The position numbers and the translations under genes were made by a program. A stretch of 64,000 nucleotides of DNA from Entoloma clypeatum (taxonomy: Eukaryota > Basidiomycota > Agaricomycetes > Agaricales > Entolomataceae): assembly GCA_963565915.1 (NCBI GenBank), contig OY751487.1, positions 1,488,001 to 1,552,000 on the forward strand, in the 5' to 3' direction. Positions 1-10,452 of this stretch are shown here, one piece after another. Numbering within the stretch: position 1 is the first letter of the stretch; every line of letters begins with the position of its first letter. The notes under the pieces are model-generated. The model was not told where the DNA came from. It made no database searches and saw nothing but the letters and a program-made list of their open reading frames with translations.

Positions 1-1308
1 GTCGATGTCCATCATCTTCAGTGATTGCTCTATCAACGGGGCTACGCGACGCTGTTTAGCCAGCCTTTCGTCAATGTCAGGGATGATGGTATCCAAGATA
101 CGAAGGTTCGATCCAGAGGGTCGTGCGCCGATTTCTCGGGCAATCTTTCGCACCTTCTCGTTCTTTTTCCACGCTGACGGCTTTCCGGAAGGAAGCCCAG
201 TGTACTGGGAAGGAGGCAGGTTCATGCGTTGCAGGAGTGACTGCATTCTTTCCAACTCAGGCTGCGCGGTACTCGTAGTTTTCCTGCGGCCCGTTACAGT
301 GGTGAAGGCAGGGGCACATTGACGAGGAGGAAGGGGACAGGGAGCAGGATAATGAGGGGGTTGCTCAATGGCCGGTGCGATGAACTCGACCATCTCCTCG
401 GCGGGGTCGGACTCATTGTCCACGTTGTTGGCGCGCTTCTTCTGGTTGCGCCAGCGTCCTTTTCCCTTCTTCTTTTCAGAAGCGGTACTTGGGTCGGTCG
501 AGTTAGTCTGCTCATCAGTGTTGTTACGCGAGGTACTCGGCGCTGTTTGCTTTTCCCATTTGGGGTCTTGCCCCTTTCGCTTAGTCCCGGAGATTTTCCG
601 GGCCTGCTCGTTGGACGCCCGAGTAGACCCTATCGCATACTTGTGCCGGTACTCTGAGACGATGCTGTCGGTGACGGCCTGCCATGTGAAGTCATCGGCA
701 TCGTAGAGCTGGAAGAGGGTGGTGGAGAGGGATGACCAAGCGTCAGGAATGGCACTTGCCAGGATCATAGCCTGCATCAGGTCAGGCACTACGAATTTGG
801 AGTCGCTGAGGCGAGCGAAGAGTGATCCTAGGTGCTCGATTTCTGGTACGGGGTCGCGACCTGACAGCTTGAAGGAGGCGGCGGCTTTGAAGTCGCCAAA
901 TATGGTGGCAGGGGAGACCTTCGAATAGGAATCCTTCAGTGATGTCCAGGCCTCCTTTGAGGACTTGGCGTCCTTGATGTGCCTCCTGATCGCTTCGGAG
1001 ACTTTGAGGCGGATGGAACCCAGGGCCATGTCGTCATCCCTGATCCAGGTTTTCCTTTCTTTATGGAAGGCGGGCTGGTCGACGGTGGTGGTGATGACCG
1101 GAGGCTGGGTTGCAGATGTCGAGGTGGCGGAGGCAGGGGTGGAGACCATGACGGTAAAATCCGCGATGTCGGGGCGCTCGATGTCGCCGGACACAATGCG
1201 CCAGACTCCTTGATGGAGGAGGTACGACTTCATTTTCTCGGCCCAACTCTGGTAGTCGATGCCATCGAAGACGACGATGGAGTCGAGGGCGGAGCGAGAG
1301 GTAGACAT
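1..1308 (-). CDS. Copia retrotransposon gag (partial, left copy)
   Basis: The minus frame starting at 1308 encodes a Copia-type Gag (UBN2/DUF4219-like) protein almost identical to the N-terminal third of the polyprotein at 5368. It begins MSTSRSALDSIVVFDG and runs off the left window edge. I noticed no stop on the minus strand, so this part looks open. Compared with the other copy it lacks a short repeated Pro/Leu/Arg stretch near 310-320. It lies downstream, in element orientation, of the LTR at 1676-1975. Whether the pol part survives cannot be seen here. Confidence 0.85.
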   Translation of the reverse strand, partial: MSTSRSALDSIVVFDGIDYQSWAEKMKSYLLHQGVWRIVSGDIERPDIADFTVMVSTPASATSTSATQPPVITTTVDQPAFHKERKTWIRDDDMALGSIRLKVSEAIRRHIKDAKSSKEAWTSLKDSYSKVSPATIFGDFKAAASFKLSGRDPVPEIEHLGSLFARLSDSKFVVPDLMQAMILASAIPDAWSSLSTTLFQLYDADDFTWQAVTDSIVSEYRHKYAIGSTRASNEQARKISGTKRKGQDPKWEKQTAPSTSRNNTDEQTNSTDPSTASEKKKGKGRWRNQKKRANNVDNESDPAEEMVEFIAPAIEQPPHYPAPCPLPPRQCAPAFTTVTGRRKTTSTAQPELERMQSLLQRMNLPPSQYTGLPSGKPSAWKKNEKVRKIAREIGARPSGSNLRILDTIIPDIDERLAKQRRVAPLIEQSLKMMDID

Positions 1309-1675
1309 TTTTAATGAATCTAAAAGGAGTTCTCCCAATCAGTGATGTTGTTTATGAATTTGATTTTTCAGAGAAAACAAATAAATGATTCCTCATAACA
1401 TATTCCCTTTAGGAATAGCGGTTGTGGGAAAAACCCTTTTTGTCAGAAGTGTGTGAGGTACGATCAACGTTTCCACATGACGTGTACTAAGTCAATCCCC
1501 TTAGAGATGCTTCATGACAGGTACTTGTTGTAATGACGTTCCCAGGTTCATGTGTGAAGAAGTAAGACTCAGAACCTAGATCTTTTGATCGGTTCTTTGC
1601 CAACCAGGGTAGAGTGGGCAGGTACTCGCTGTTGCCAGCGTTCCCAAGTCCCTCTGCTATCCGGGGCCCATAACC
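1309..1675 (-). other. Copia untranslated leader with candidate primer-binding site (left copy)
   Basis: This is the leader between the LTR and the gag start of the minus-strand Copia copy. It matches the leader at 5007-5367. The bases just inside the LTR, read on the minus strand, start GGTTATGGGCCCCGG and are the same in both copies, so they are the candidate tRNA primer-binding site. I did not identify the tRNA. Confidence 0.7.
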
Positions 1676-1975
1676 TGTTGAAGTTCCACCTGGGCGCTAG
1701 CCACAGATGTACTGAGCAACACAGCTACAGTGGAAGTACTCTACTCTAGTCACTTACTTGGTTGGGAAGGGTGAGGCTGGTGAGAGCGGTTGAGGCTGGT
1801 AAGAGCGATGGAGCTGGTTAAGAGTCAAGAGACAACTTGTTGATATTGACAGTTCCTGGTCTTATATACCGTACTACTGTTTGTACCAACCAAATAAGTA
1901 TGTAATCGAAGATGTGTAAAGGTCACGTGATGTAATCTAATCTAATCTAATCTACGTGATGGAAAAGTTTCAACA
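1676..1975 (-). repeat. LTR of the left, minus-strand Copia element
   Basis: A 300 bp LTR with TGTTGAA...TTCAACA ends, homologous to the LTRs at 4697 and 10143 but clearly diverged, with point changes and a deletion of about 10 bp. It contains a TATA box (minus strand TATATAAG near 1860) and the GATTA tandem repeat near 1933-1953. The outer flank is attgt (1976-1980). The matching duplication at the other end lies outside the window. Because it is diverged and in reverse orientation, it is a separate insertion and not a part of the nested copy. Confidence 0.9.
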
Positions 1976-2199
1976 ATTGTCATGTAAATTTTCGAAAAAG
2001 CACTGAATCCGCACGAATCTGCACATCCTGACATTCACATGACACATTGCCTACACGGCCTTTTTACTGAGGGTGATGTGTTGGCAAGTCACTCACAGTG
2101 GAGGCTGATGCCAAACAAACATTGGCTTGGTGAGGTTGGCCAGAGCTGGAGCGATAGTTTCCGCTGGTGTCAAGGATAAGAGCAAACAAGCCTAATATA
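1976..2199. other. Spacer between Copia LTR and pogo-like element
   Basis: 224 bp between the left LTR and the left end of the pogo-like element. I see no gene. The last two bases (TA, 2198-2199) are the left target-site duplication of the pogo-like element. Confidence 0.6.
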
Positions 2200-2410
2200 C
2201 AGTCATTCACCAGTGAGACACCCAAATGTTGTGGGCATTCGGAATAATTTTTGCAAGGCATTCTGCCAAATCCATTTGACCTAAATGATGTGTACTATAC
2301 CAAAGTACAATTCTTACCACCATATGATAGACAGAATTGTATTCTTTGCCGAAATATCAGACAATCAGTAGAAATCTCGTTATCATTGTGAAAACCGCCC
2401 AGTGAGACAG

Positions 2411-4629
2411 TCACATCACGGCAGCGATATTCCCACCATCTAATCTAATCATCTTTCTCCTCACTCTCGTCGTCCCCAGACTCAATATCCGCAGGGTTTG
2501 TTGGTCTTTCAATCGGTTTCTCAATCCCCAGTAACTTCGGCCTGGTCCAGTGCGGCCTTTGTCCCAATCCTTTCGCTCAATCCCGCTCGGCTTCCCAGGC
2601 TTTGACAGCCATGTGGAAATCAGCTCGTCTCTCCATATTTCGGCTCTTCCTTTCTTCCTCCATCTTCTTCCATGCTGCCAATACTTCAGCATGCTACTCC
2701 CGTATAGCCCTCTTCTTCTCCTTCTCTGCTGTGACTCTCTTCACCTCATCATCCCGTGCAACAACCAGTGAATGAAAATCATCAGCAGTGTACAATCGTG
2801 GCATCCCATTGCCCACAACCATTCTGCTTGATGTTGCCTTTGCAGCCTTGCGCTCCTTGTGCTCCTCAAGATGCCCCTGCAGTTTCGAAGCATACATGGC
2901 TTGAAGTTGTGTCGTTGCCTGCATTTCCACCATATTACTCTTTCGACGTTCATCACACAACTCTGACTCCTGCAGTGCATCACGTAGTTCTCGTTCTCTG
3001 TCTGTCAAAGGCTCTCGTTCAATGAGATTTGAATAACTTTGTCGGAATGGGGAGATGGTATAAGGTCGGAATCGGGGTACTTTCATGGTCGACTGAGGAG
3101 TTGATGGTGTGAGGAGGAAGGATGCAGACGTGGATGCCAGTTCCCTCATGGCAACACGAATTGGAGTTGGGGGCGCACTGTCAGGCTCCTCATCTGAGCT
3201 CGGGTCACCGTCTATAGCCTGGCGTGCCAAAATTCGGTGGAACATGTCATTTACAACACGTGTCGGGCTTTCCATTGGAAGGAGCAAGGTTCCTTGGGTG
3301 GAGGTTGTGATACTCGGGGCCAACATCTCTGGCGTGATGACATCTGGATTAAATGGCACAACCCCCGTTTTCTCAAAGGCTGCAAGGATGTTTTCCTTTG
3401 TGAGTGCCTTCTCATGCGCTTCTGCATAAATAGCCAAGAAATTTGTCTTGTTAACCTTCATCCCCCGTTTTCTTTCAAAGTTGTCACGAGCAGCGCTCCA
3501 TGCCCGCTTCAGAACACTGAAAATTACGACATCAAGGCCTTGATAGAGATGTGTCGAGTGAGATGGATAACAAAGTACGCTGATTTTATGCTCGCGTGCA
3601 TACTCAATGAATCCTCGTGTGTAGTGAGAGTTATGGCCATCAACAATGAGTACTCATTGTCGGCCCGCCGCTTTTTTGCTAGTCATTGCATCAAATTGCT
3701 TGATCCATTCAACACCAATTTTGCCATCAGTATACCCCTTCTTTGAGTACCCAAGCCTATGCTCTTTCGTCAGATCAGTAAAGTCTTTAATTAATGTGGA
3801 CTCACGAAGCCCGGAGGGGGTTACTTTGATCCCAAGATGATTGATATCCCTTTTCTTTGAAAATGACAGCAGGGGGCAATGATGTTCCATCAGCACAAAT
3901 TGTTACGGTGACAGTAATGTTTTCCCTCCCTCCACTGCATTGCTGATGTTGTACTTTTTTGCCAGTTGCACCATAGACTCTCTCGCGGGTACCAATACCC
4001 TCTTGAAAACCTGATTCATCAGAACCATAGATAAGTTCTGGTGGAACTGGTTCTTCACCCTCCTCGCCTCAAAGAGTTTTATCAAGCAACGCAAAGAAGG
4101 CTTCTTTAGTGTGTGGGTTTCCTGCACGCGCATGAGAGGTTTCAAGAGGATGCTACCAATAGCCCTTTAGCTTGTCATGGTGCCGCTCGATAAAACATGC
4201 TGCTCAGTTCTGTCCCAGTCCAGGGAAGTCTTCTCCGTGGTGCCCTTGACATATCTCCTCTGCATGCTCTCTCAATCTCCTAGCACTCATTGGCCATCCT
4301 ATTTCTGCAAGCAAGATTGCGTGCCCTACAATAATGTTCTCCTCCTCTGGTGTGAGCCATGATTCGCGCTCTGCATTTGATTTTGCTTGGCTTTTTCTGC
4401 CATTAACACATCGCGACAGTGTCTCCTTGTCCAGTTGGATGTGTACCTTGTCCTTCTCCCAGCACTGCTCCTCCATTTCGCTACAAACCTTCCTCAACCC
4501 CTTCCTTTCTTCTCCTGCTGGTCTGTCCAATTCTTGCTTGTACATCAGCACTGCTTGGTCCATCCACTTTTCCTGGACCTCCACCTGATCCCTTCGTTTT
4601 CGGGACTTGGATTTAGCTTGTCTGACCAT
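2411..4629 (-). pseudogene. pogo-like DDE_1 transposase (disrupted)
   Basis: A minus-strand transposase remnant. The N-terminal segment (4629-4204) is basic and has a Psq/CENP-B-type helix-turn-helix with a TPEEENIIVGHAILLAEIGW stretch. The DDE_1 endonuclease core lies near 3900-3460. The second acidic position is visible in IVDGHNSH (3624-3644) and the third in LYQGLDV (near 3530). The C-terminal tail is charged and repeats Glu/Lys/Arg. The reading frame changes near 4204 and near 3850. It is interrupted by an in-frame TGA at 3654-3656 just before VLIVDGH and by a TAG near 2694. The family is clear, and the copy cannot make a full-length enzyme. Confidence 0.85.
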
Positions 4630-4696
4630 CTTGTGTAGTGCAATAGATTAAAGTTATCGTGATGACGAACGAGGCAGCGTGTTGCCATATGGGGTT

Positions 4697-5006
4697 TGTT
4701 GAAACTTTTCCCATCATGTAGATTAGATTAGATTAGATTACATCACGTGACCTTTACATATCTTCATTACATACTTGTTTGGTTGGTACAAACAGTAGTA
4801 TGGTATATAAGACCAGAAAACTGTCAATATCAAAAAGTTGTCTCTTGACTCTTAACCAGCTCCATCGCTCTCACCAGCCTCAACCGCTCTCACTAGCCTT
4901 ACCCCCTCCAAACCATGTAAGTGACCATAGCGGTATCGTAGAGTACTTCCACTGTAGCTATGTTGCTCAGTACACCTGTGGCTAGCGCCCAGGTGGAACT
5001 TCAACA
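4697..5006 (+). repeat. 5' LTR of nested Copia element
   Basis: 310 bp. It contains four GATTA units (near 4730-4750) and a TATA box TATATAA at 4804-4810, the likely promoter of the genomic transcript. It differs from the 3' LTR at about five sites, two of which are C/T differences at CpG positions. Confidence 0.95.
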
Positions 5007-5367
5007 GGTTATGGGCCCCGGATAGCAGAGGGACTTGGGAAACGCTGGCAACAGCGAGTACCTGCCCACTCTACCCTGGTTGGCAAAGAACCGATCGAAA
5101 GATCTAGGTTCTGAGTCTTACTTCTTCACATATGAACCTGGGAACGTCATTACGACAAGTACCTGTCATGAAACATCCCTAAGGGGATTGACCTAGTACA
5201 CTCCATGTGGAAACGTTGATCGCACCTTATACGTTTCTGACATATAAAGGGTTTTCCCGTGACCGCTATTCCTAAAGGGAATATGTCATAAGGAATCATT
5301 TAATTGTTTTCTTGAATCATATTCATAACACATCACTGATTGGGAACCCTTTTTAGATTCATCTACA
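5007..5367 (+). other. Copia leader and candidate primer-binding site
   Basis: Untranslated leader between the 5' LTR and the gag start at 5368. The bases immediately after the LTR (GGTTATGGGCCCCGG, from 5007) match the same site in the left copy and are the candidate primer-binding site. I see no other feature. Confidence 0.65.
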
Positions 5368-8300
5368 ATGTCTACCTCTCACTCCGCCCTCGACTCCATC
5401 GCCATCTTCGACGGCATTGACTACCAGAGTTGGGCCGAAAAAATGAAGTCGTACCTTCTCCATCAAGGAGTCTGGCGCCTCGTATCCGGCAACATTGAGC
5501 GCCCCGACATCAAGGACTTTACGGTCACGGTCTCCACCCCTGCCTCCGCCACTTCAACATCTGCGACATCTGCGACTCAACCTCCGGCGGTCACTATCAC
5601 TGTCGACCATCCCGCCTTCGCCAAAGAAAAGAAGGCCTGGATCAGAGACGACGACATGGCTCTGGGTTCCATCCGTCTCAAAGTCTCCGAAGCAATCAGG
5701 AGGCACATCAAGGACGCCTCAACCTCAAAGGAAGCTTGGACATCTTTGAAAGACGCGTATTCGAAGGTCTCCCCCGCCACCATTTTTGGCGACTTCAAGG
5801 CTGCTGCCTCCTTCAAGCTCTCGGGTCGCGACCCCGTACCGGAAATCGAGCGCCTCGGATCACTCTTCGCTCGCCTCAGCGACGCGAAGTTCATCGTGCC
5901 TGATCTGATGCAGGCTATGATCCTGGCAAGTGCCATCCCTGACGCTTGGTCGTCTCTCTCCACCGCCCTCTTCCAGGTCTACGATGCCGATGACTTCACA
6001 TGGCAGGCCGTCGCCGACAGCATCGTATCGGAGTACAGGCGCAAGTATGCAATTGGGTCTACTCGGGCGTCCAACGAGCAGGCCCGGAAAATCTCCGGGA
6101 CCAAGCGAAAGGGGCAAGACCCCAAATGGGAAAAGCAAACAGCGCCAAGTACCTCGCGTAACAATGCTGACGAGCAGCCTAACTCGACCGACCCGAGTAC
6201 CACTTCTGAAAAGAAGAAGGGAAAGGGACGCTGGCGCAACCAGAAGAAACGCGCCAACAACGCCGACAACGACTCTGACCACGCCGAGGAAATGGTCGAA
6301 TTCATCGCACCGGCCATTGAGCAGTCCCCTCGTTATCCTGCTCCCTGTCCTCTTCCTCCTCGTCAACGTGCCCCTTGCCCTCTCCCTCCTCGTCATGCAC
6401 CTACCTTCACCACTGTAACGGGCCGCGGGAAAACTACGAGTACCGCACAGCCTGAATCAGAGAAAATGCAGTCACTCCTGCAACGCATGAACCCGCCTCC
6501 TTCTCAGTACACCGGGCTTCCCTCTGGAAAGCCGTCTGTGTGGAAAAAAAACGAGAGGGTGCGAAGACTCGCCCGAGAAATTGGTGCTCAACCCTCTGGG
6601 TCAAACCTCCGTATCTTAGATACCATCATTCCTGACATCGACGAAAGGCCGGCTAAACAGCGTCGCGTAGCCCCGTCGATAGAAGAATCGCTGAAAATGA
6701 TGGACATCGACCAGGAACGGATGGGGCCTGATGTATTTGAGGACGAGATAGAACTTGACGGTTCGTCAAAACCCTTTCTTAAACCTTACCAATTGCGGAA
6801 AGCTAACAATACCTCTCAACAGACGTATGACATAATAGCCAGTACCAGTACAGAATGCGTAGATCACTTTAGCAGTGATTTATATAAAAAATATATTAAA
6901 CATTTTGCTTCTTGTACACATTGTAAGGAAAAAGAACGCGCGCAGTGGATATTAGATTCCGGCGCCTCTTTACACTTCACCTATGAGTTTAAGGACTTCG
7001 CATATTATAGACCTCTCACGGTCAAGCGATTCGTCCAAACTGCAGCCAAAGGGAAGAAACTGGAAATTCTTGGAGTTGGGGCCGTTCCAGTAGGGCACAC
7101 CCTAAATGGGGAAGTTAAAACCCATCTTCTCAGACCGGTGTTCTACATCCCGGACATGGACACACGCCTATTGTCCCTAGGCGTCTTCCTTAACCATGGT
7201 TACAAAGTAGACGGGACTTGTGGAGAAATTAACATCTCCAAAGGGCTGAGCAAAATCCAGTTTTCGCCCCACATCCTTGGTCAGACCATTTACTGGTTAG
7301 ACACTGAAATACGCTATGACCCGATCCATGCGATCTCGAGCGAAATCACTGTTGAAACATGGCACAAGCGCCTTGGTCACCCAAATGATCAAGCACTCCG
7401 AAAGATTCCCACCAGTACCAAAGGGGTACCTGAGACACTAGTACGTGAGAAATCACAGGAAAGTTGCACAGGTTGCCTCAAAGGGAAAATGCCGAATCAG
7501 TCATATCCCAATTCGATGACAAGGGCAACAAAAACCTTTGATCTGATCCATTCCGATCTCAAACAGATATCCACGGCATCATACCATAAATATAAATATT
7601 TCCTTACGTTTTTGGATGATTTTTCATCCCACGTCTGGGTCGTCCTGCTTAGGAAGAAGTCGGATGCTGTCATGGCACTACGACAATTCCTTGCGATGAT
7701 CCAGAATCAATTCGCCGCCACTCCTAAGAAATGGCGAGTTGATGGAGGTGGAGAATTTAACGAATACAAGGATGTACTTGCCGATCATGGAATTCTGATC
7801 GACATCACGCTCCCGTATCAGCACCAGCAGAACGGTCGAGCAGAACGGATAAATCGAACCCTGTGGGAGAAATCTCAGGCCTTGCGCTTCGACGCGTGCT
7901 TACCCCCTATGTGGTGGGAATTCTGTTTGGAACATGCAGCTTTTCTCTACAACAGAACCCCCATGCAGCGTCTCGAATGGAATACCCCTTACTTCAGGGT
8001 GACCAATGAGATCCCCGATATGTCAAGCATCAGAGTCTTCGGATGTCAGGCATATGTGTATATCCCAAAAGAAAAACGTAGGAATTCCCTGGAGTCTAGA
8101 TCTCAATTGATGATTTATCTCGGATCAAAGCCAGGGGTCAAAGGATACCGTTTCATGGATCCTGAGACTAATACAATTTTCATGGGTGGGAAAGCTATCT
8201 TTGATGAAAGCAAGTACCCTAGATGCCACATCGACCCTTTACCAGAGAACCATCCAGAAATGGAAAACCCAGAACTGGCTGATGAGTTTGAGGACCTCAT

Positions 8301-8478
8301 CCCCGGAAACGATGACAATGACAGTCATTACGAAAAACCTCACGACCCTGTTCCCACTGGACAGGATCACCCTGAATCAGACGATGATTTGCCACGTAGC
8401 GAGCCCGATGACAAGCCACGAGTACCCACTCCAGAGCCCGAGCAAGTACCAGATTGGGCGGTCAAACGGCATGGATGA
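5368..8478 (+). CDS. Copia Gag-protease-integrase polyprotein
   Basis: A 1036-residue open frame. Residues 1-240 are a UBN2/DUF4219-like Gag. The aspartic protease follows (WILDSGAS near residue 528), then a GAG-pre-integrase zinc-binding segment (WHKRLGHP...CTGCLKGK near 660-710). The integrase core has its three acidic positions in HSDL, VDGGGEF and NGRAERIN (about 725-835). A Pro/Asp-rich linker ends the frame. I saw no classical CCHC zinc knuckle in Gag. The polyprotein frame stops at 8476-8478, and RT resumes in a different frame from about 8454. Copia elements usually have one continuous frame, so this is probably a frameshift lesion. Confidence 0.9.
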   Translation: MSTSHSALDSIAIFDGIDYQSWAEKMKSYLLHQGVWRLVSGNIERPDIKDFTVTVSTPASATSTSATSATQPPAVTITVDHPAFAKEKKAWIRDDDMALGSIRLKVSEAIRRHIKDASTSKEAWTSLKDAYSKVSPATIFGDFKAAASFKLSGRDPVPEIERLGSLFARLSDAKFIVPDLMQAMILASAIPDAWSSLSTALFQVYDADDFTWQAVADSIVSEYRRKYAIGSTRASNEQARKISGTKRKGQDPKWEKQTAPSTSRNNADEQPNSTDPSTTSEKKKGKGRWRNQKKRANNADNDSDHAEEMVEFIAPAIEQSPRYPAPCPLPPRQRAPCPLPPRHAPTFTTVTGRGKTTSTAQPESEKMQSLLQRMNPPPSQYTGLPSGKPSVWKKNERVRRLAREIGAQPSGSNLRILDTIIPDIDERPAKQRRVAPSIEESLKMMDIDQERMGPDVFEDEIELDGSSKPFLKPYQLRKANNTSQQTYDIIASTSTECVDHFSSDLYKKYIKHFASCTHCKEKERAQWILDSGASLHFTYEFKDFAYYRPLTVKRFVQTAAKGKKLEILGVGAVPVGHTLNGEVKTHLLRPVFYIPDMDTRLLSLGVFLNHGYKVDGTCGEINISKGLSKIQFSPHILGQTIYWLDTEIRYDPIHAISSEITVETWHKRLGHPNDQALRKIPTSTKGVPETLVREKSQESCTGCLKGKMPNQSYPNSMTRATKTFDLIHSDLKQISTASYHKYKYFLTFLDDFSSHVWVVLLRKKSDAVMALRQFLAMIQNQFAATPKKWRVDGGGEFNEYKDVLADHGILIDITLPYQHQQNGRAERINRTLWEKSQALRFDACLPPMWWEFCLEHAAFLYNRTPMQRLEWNTPYFRVTNEIPDMSSIRVFGCQAYVYIPKEKRRNSLESRSQLMIYLGSKPGVKGYRFMDPETNTIFMGGKAIFDESKYPRCHIDPLPENHPEMENPELADEFEDLIPGNDDNDSHYEKPHDPVPTGQDHPESDDDLPRSEPDDKPRVPTPEPEQVPDWAVKRHG

Positions 8479-10067
8479 ACGATCTCCTGATGGAGGCGAT
8501 CTCCATCCAAGTAGGCATCATCGAAATGTCACACAAAGACATATACTCTCTTCCGAACAAAGAAGATTGGTATGCGGCAGAACGAAAAGAGCTAGACATG
8601 CTCAAAAGCCGCGGGGTGATCACGGAGTTAGTACCCCTACCTACAGGGAGGAAAGCTCTAAGGAACAAATGGGTTTACAACGAAAAATCCGACGGGCGTT
8701 TGAAAGCGCGCCTTGTTGCAAAAGGTTTCTCACAGGTAGAAGGGGTTGACTTCGATCAGATCTTCTCACCAGTAGTGAGATACGAGACCGTCCGATTAAT
8801 TCTGGCATTGACAGCCCTTGAAGGGTGGTTCATGACACTCTTGGACGTCTCAGCAGCCTTCCTCTATGGAACACTCCGTGAGGTAATTTACATGCGACAG
8901 CCTGAGGGCTACATAGTAAAAGGGAAAGAAAACCTCGTGTACCGACTATACAAAGCCCTATACAGACTCAAGCAGGCCGCATTAGCCTGGTGGAGGGAAC
9001 TCGATTCCTCCATGAAAAAGCTCGGCTTTGTCCGGCTTCACTCCGATGCGGGAGTTTTCATTCACACAAGTACCAAAGGGGAAACTGTGATCGCCGTCAT
9101 TTATGTCGATGACTCTGCTTTTCTCGGCACAAACCGGGAATACACGCTGGAAAAAAAGAAGGCCTTCATGACAACATGGGAATGTAGGGACCTAGGCCAC
9201 CTAGTCCCTGATGGGGAACCAAAAGAATTTCTCTCTATCCAAATAAGGCAACGTGGGAAGAGGATCTTCATTGATCAAGTACCCTACCTTGAGAAAATTC
9301 TCACACGCATGGGGATGAGCGAATCTAATGCCACCAATACCCCACTCCCAACGGGCTACAAACCCATGAAGTCTGAAGATGAACCCAATGCGGAACTCAG
9401 ATCCAAGTACCAATCTGTCATTGGATCATTATTGTACTGAATGATCGGGACAAGACCTGACATTTGTTTCGCCGTGATCAAAATGTCCCAATTCTCCGCA
9501 AACCCTACCAAACGCCATTTAGAAGTGGCTAGGGACATTTGCAGGTATTTGAGGGCAACAAAAAATTACGTGATCATGTACGATGGTGATTCTGGGAAAG
9601 GAATCTACGCATTCACAGACTCCGATTGGGCGTCAGACGAAAACACCAGGAAGTCCACCACTGGTTACTTCGTATCGCTGGCATCTGGAGCAGTAACCTG
9701 GGTTTCATCGGCGCAAAAAACCATTGCCCTCTCTTCCACGGAAGCAGAATACATGGCGCTATCAGATTGCAGTCGCGCAGTGACATGGCTTAGAAGCATG
9801 CTTGCCGAGCTTGGAATGCAGATCGGATCAGTACCGATCTACGGAGATAACAACGGCTCCGTCTTTATCGCATCCAACCCTGTAACTGAGAAGTGATCCA
9901 AGCACATTGACATGTGATTCCACTTTGTCAGAGAAAAAGTCTCCGAAGGGATAATTACAGTCGAATTCATTGAAGGAGTGAACAACCCTGCAGACCTTTT
10001 AACTAAGAATCTGGGGAAAATCCTCTTCAACAAGTTTATCCCGTACTTTGGATTGATAAAAAACTAG
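8454..10067 (+). pseudogene. Copia reverse transcriptase-RNase H (frameshifted, with stops)
   Basis: The RT frame runs from about 8454 with NKWVYNEKSDGRLKARLVAK, LDVSAAFLYG and the catalytic VIYVDDSAFLG motif. It meets TGA at 9438-9440. The same frame then gives the RNase H domain (FTDSDWASDE, ALSSTEAEYMAL, GDNNGS), with further TGA codons at 9894-9896 and 9915-9917, before a final TAG at 10065-10067. The entry into this frame is shifted relative to the integrase frame. All three internal stops are TGA, and at least the last two fit CGA to TGA changes. The enzyme cannot be made full length from this copy. Confidence 0.9.
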
Positions 10068-10142
10068 GCGAAACAGAGTACCTATATATATATGTGGGAA
10101 AAAGTAAGATGTATTTAGAAGTATGTACTAAATATGGGGGGG
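10068..10142 (+). other. Copia 3' untranslated segment and polypurine tract
   Basis: Short segment between the end of the pol frame and the 3' LTR. It ends in seven G residues (10136-10142) directly abutting the LTR. This fits a polypurine tract for plus-strand priming. Confidence 0.6.
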
Positions 10143-10452
10143 TGTTGAAACTTTTCCCATCACGTAGATTAGATTACATTACATTACATCACGTGACCTT
10201 TACATATCTTCATTACATACTTGTTTGGTTGGTACAAACAGTAGTATGGTATATAAGACCAGGAAACTGTCAATATCAAAAAGTTGTCTCTTGACTCTTA
10301 ACCAGCTCCATCGCTCTCACCAGCCTCAACCGCTCTCACTAGCCTTACCCCCTCCAAACCATGTAAGTGACCATAGCGGTATCGTAGAGTACTTCCACTG
10401 TAGCTATGTTGCTCAGTACACCTGTGGCTAGTGCCCAGGTGGAACTTCAACA
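10143..10452 (+). repeat. 3' LTR of nested Copia element
   Basis: 310 bp, the same length as the 5' LTR, with the same TGTTGAA/TTCAACA ends and TATA box (10250-10256). The GATTA repeat is partly changed to CATTA. The GGGTT target duplication follows directly (10453-10457). Confidence 0.95.

Larger units (their letters stand above)
4697..10452 (+). mobile_element. Full-length Ty1/Copia LTR retrotransposon inserted in the pogo-like element
   Basis: 5756 bp bounded by two 310 bp LTRs (4697-5006 and 10143-10452), each with TGTTGAA...TTCAACA ends. The 5 bp duplication GGGTT is present at 4692-4696 and 10453-10457. The order is LTR, leader, gag, protease, integrase, RT, RNase H, polypurine tract, LTR, which is the Copia order (integrase before RT). 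The two LTRs differ at about five positions, so the insertion is recent, but the RT/RNase H region carries a frameshift and stops, so this copy is not autonomous. Confidence 0.95.

Noticed and set aside
4779..4985. 68-codon open frame, repeated identically at 10225-10431
   Set aside because: It lies wholly inside the Copia LTRs and has no relation to a protein domain; it is a by-product of LTR identity.
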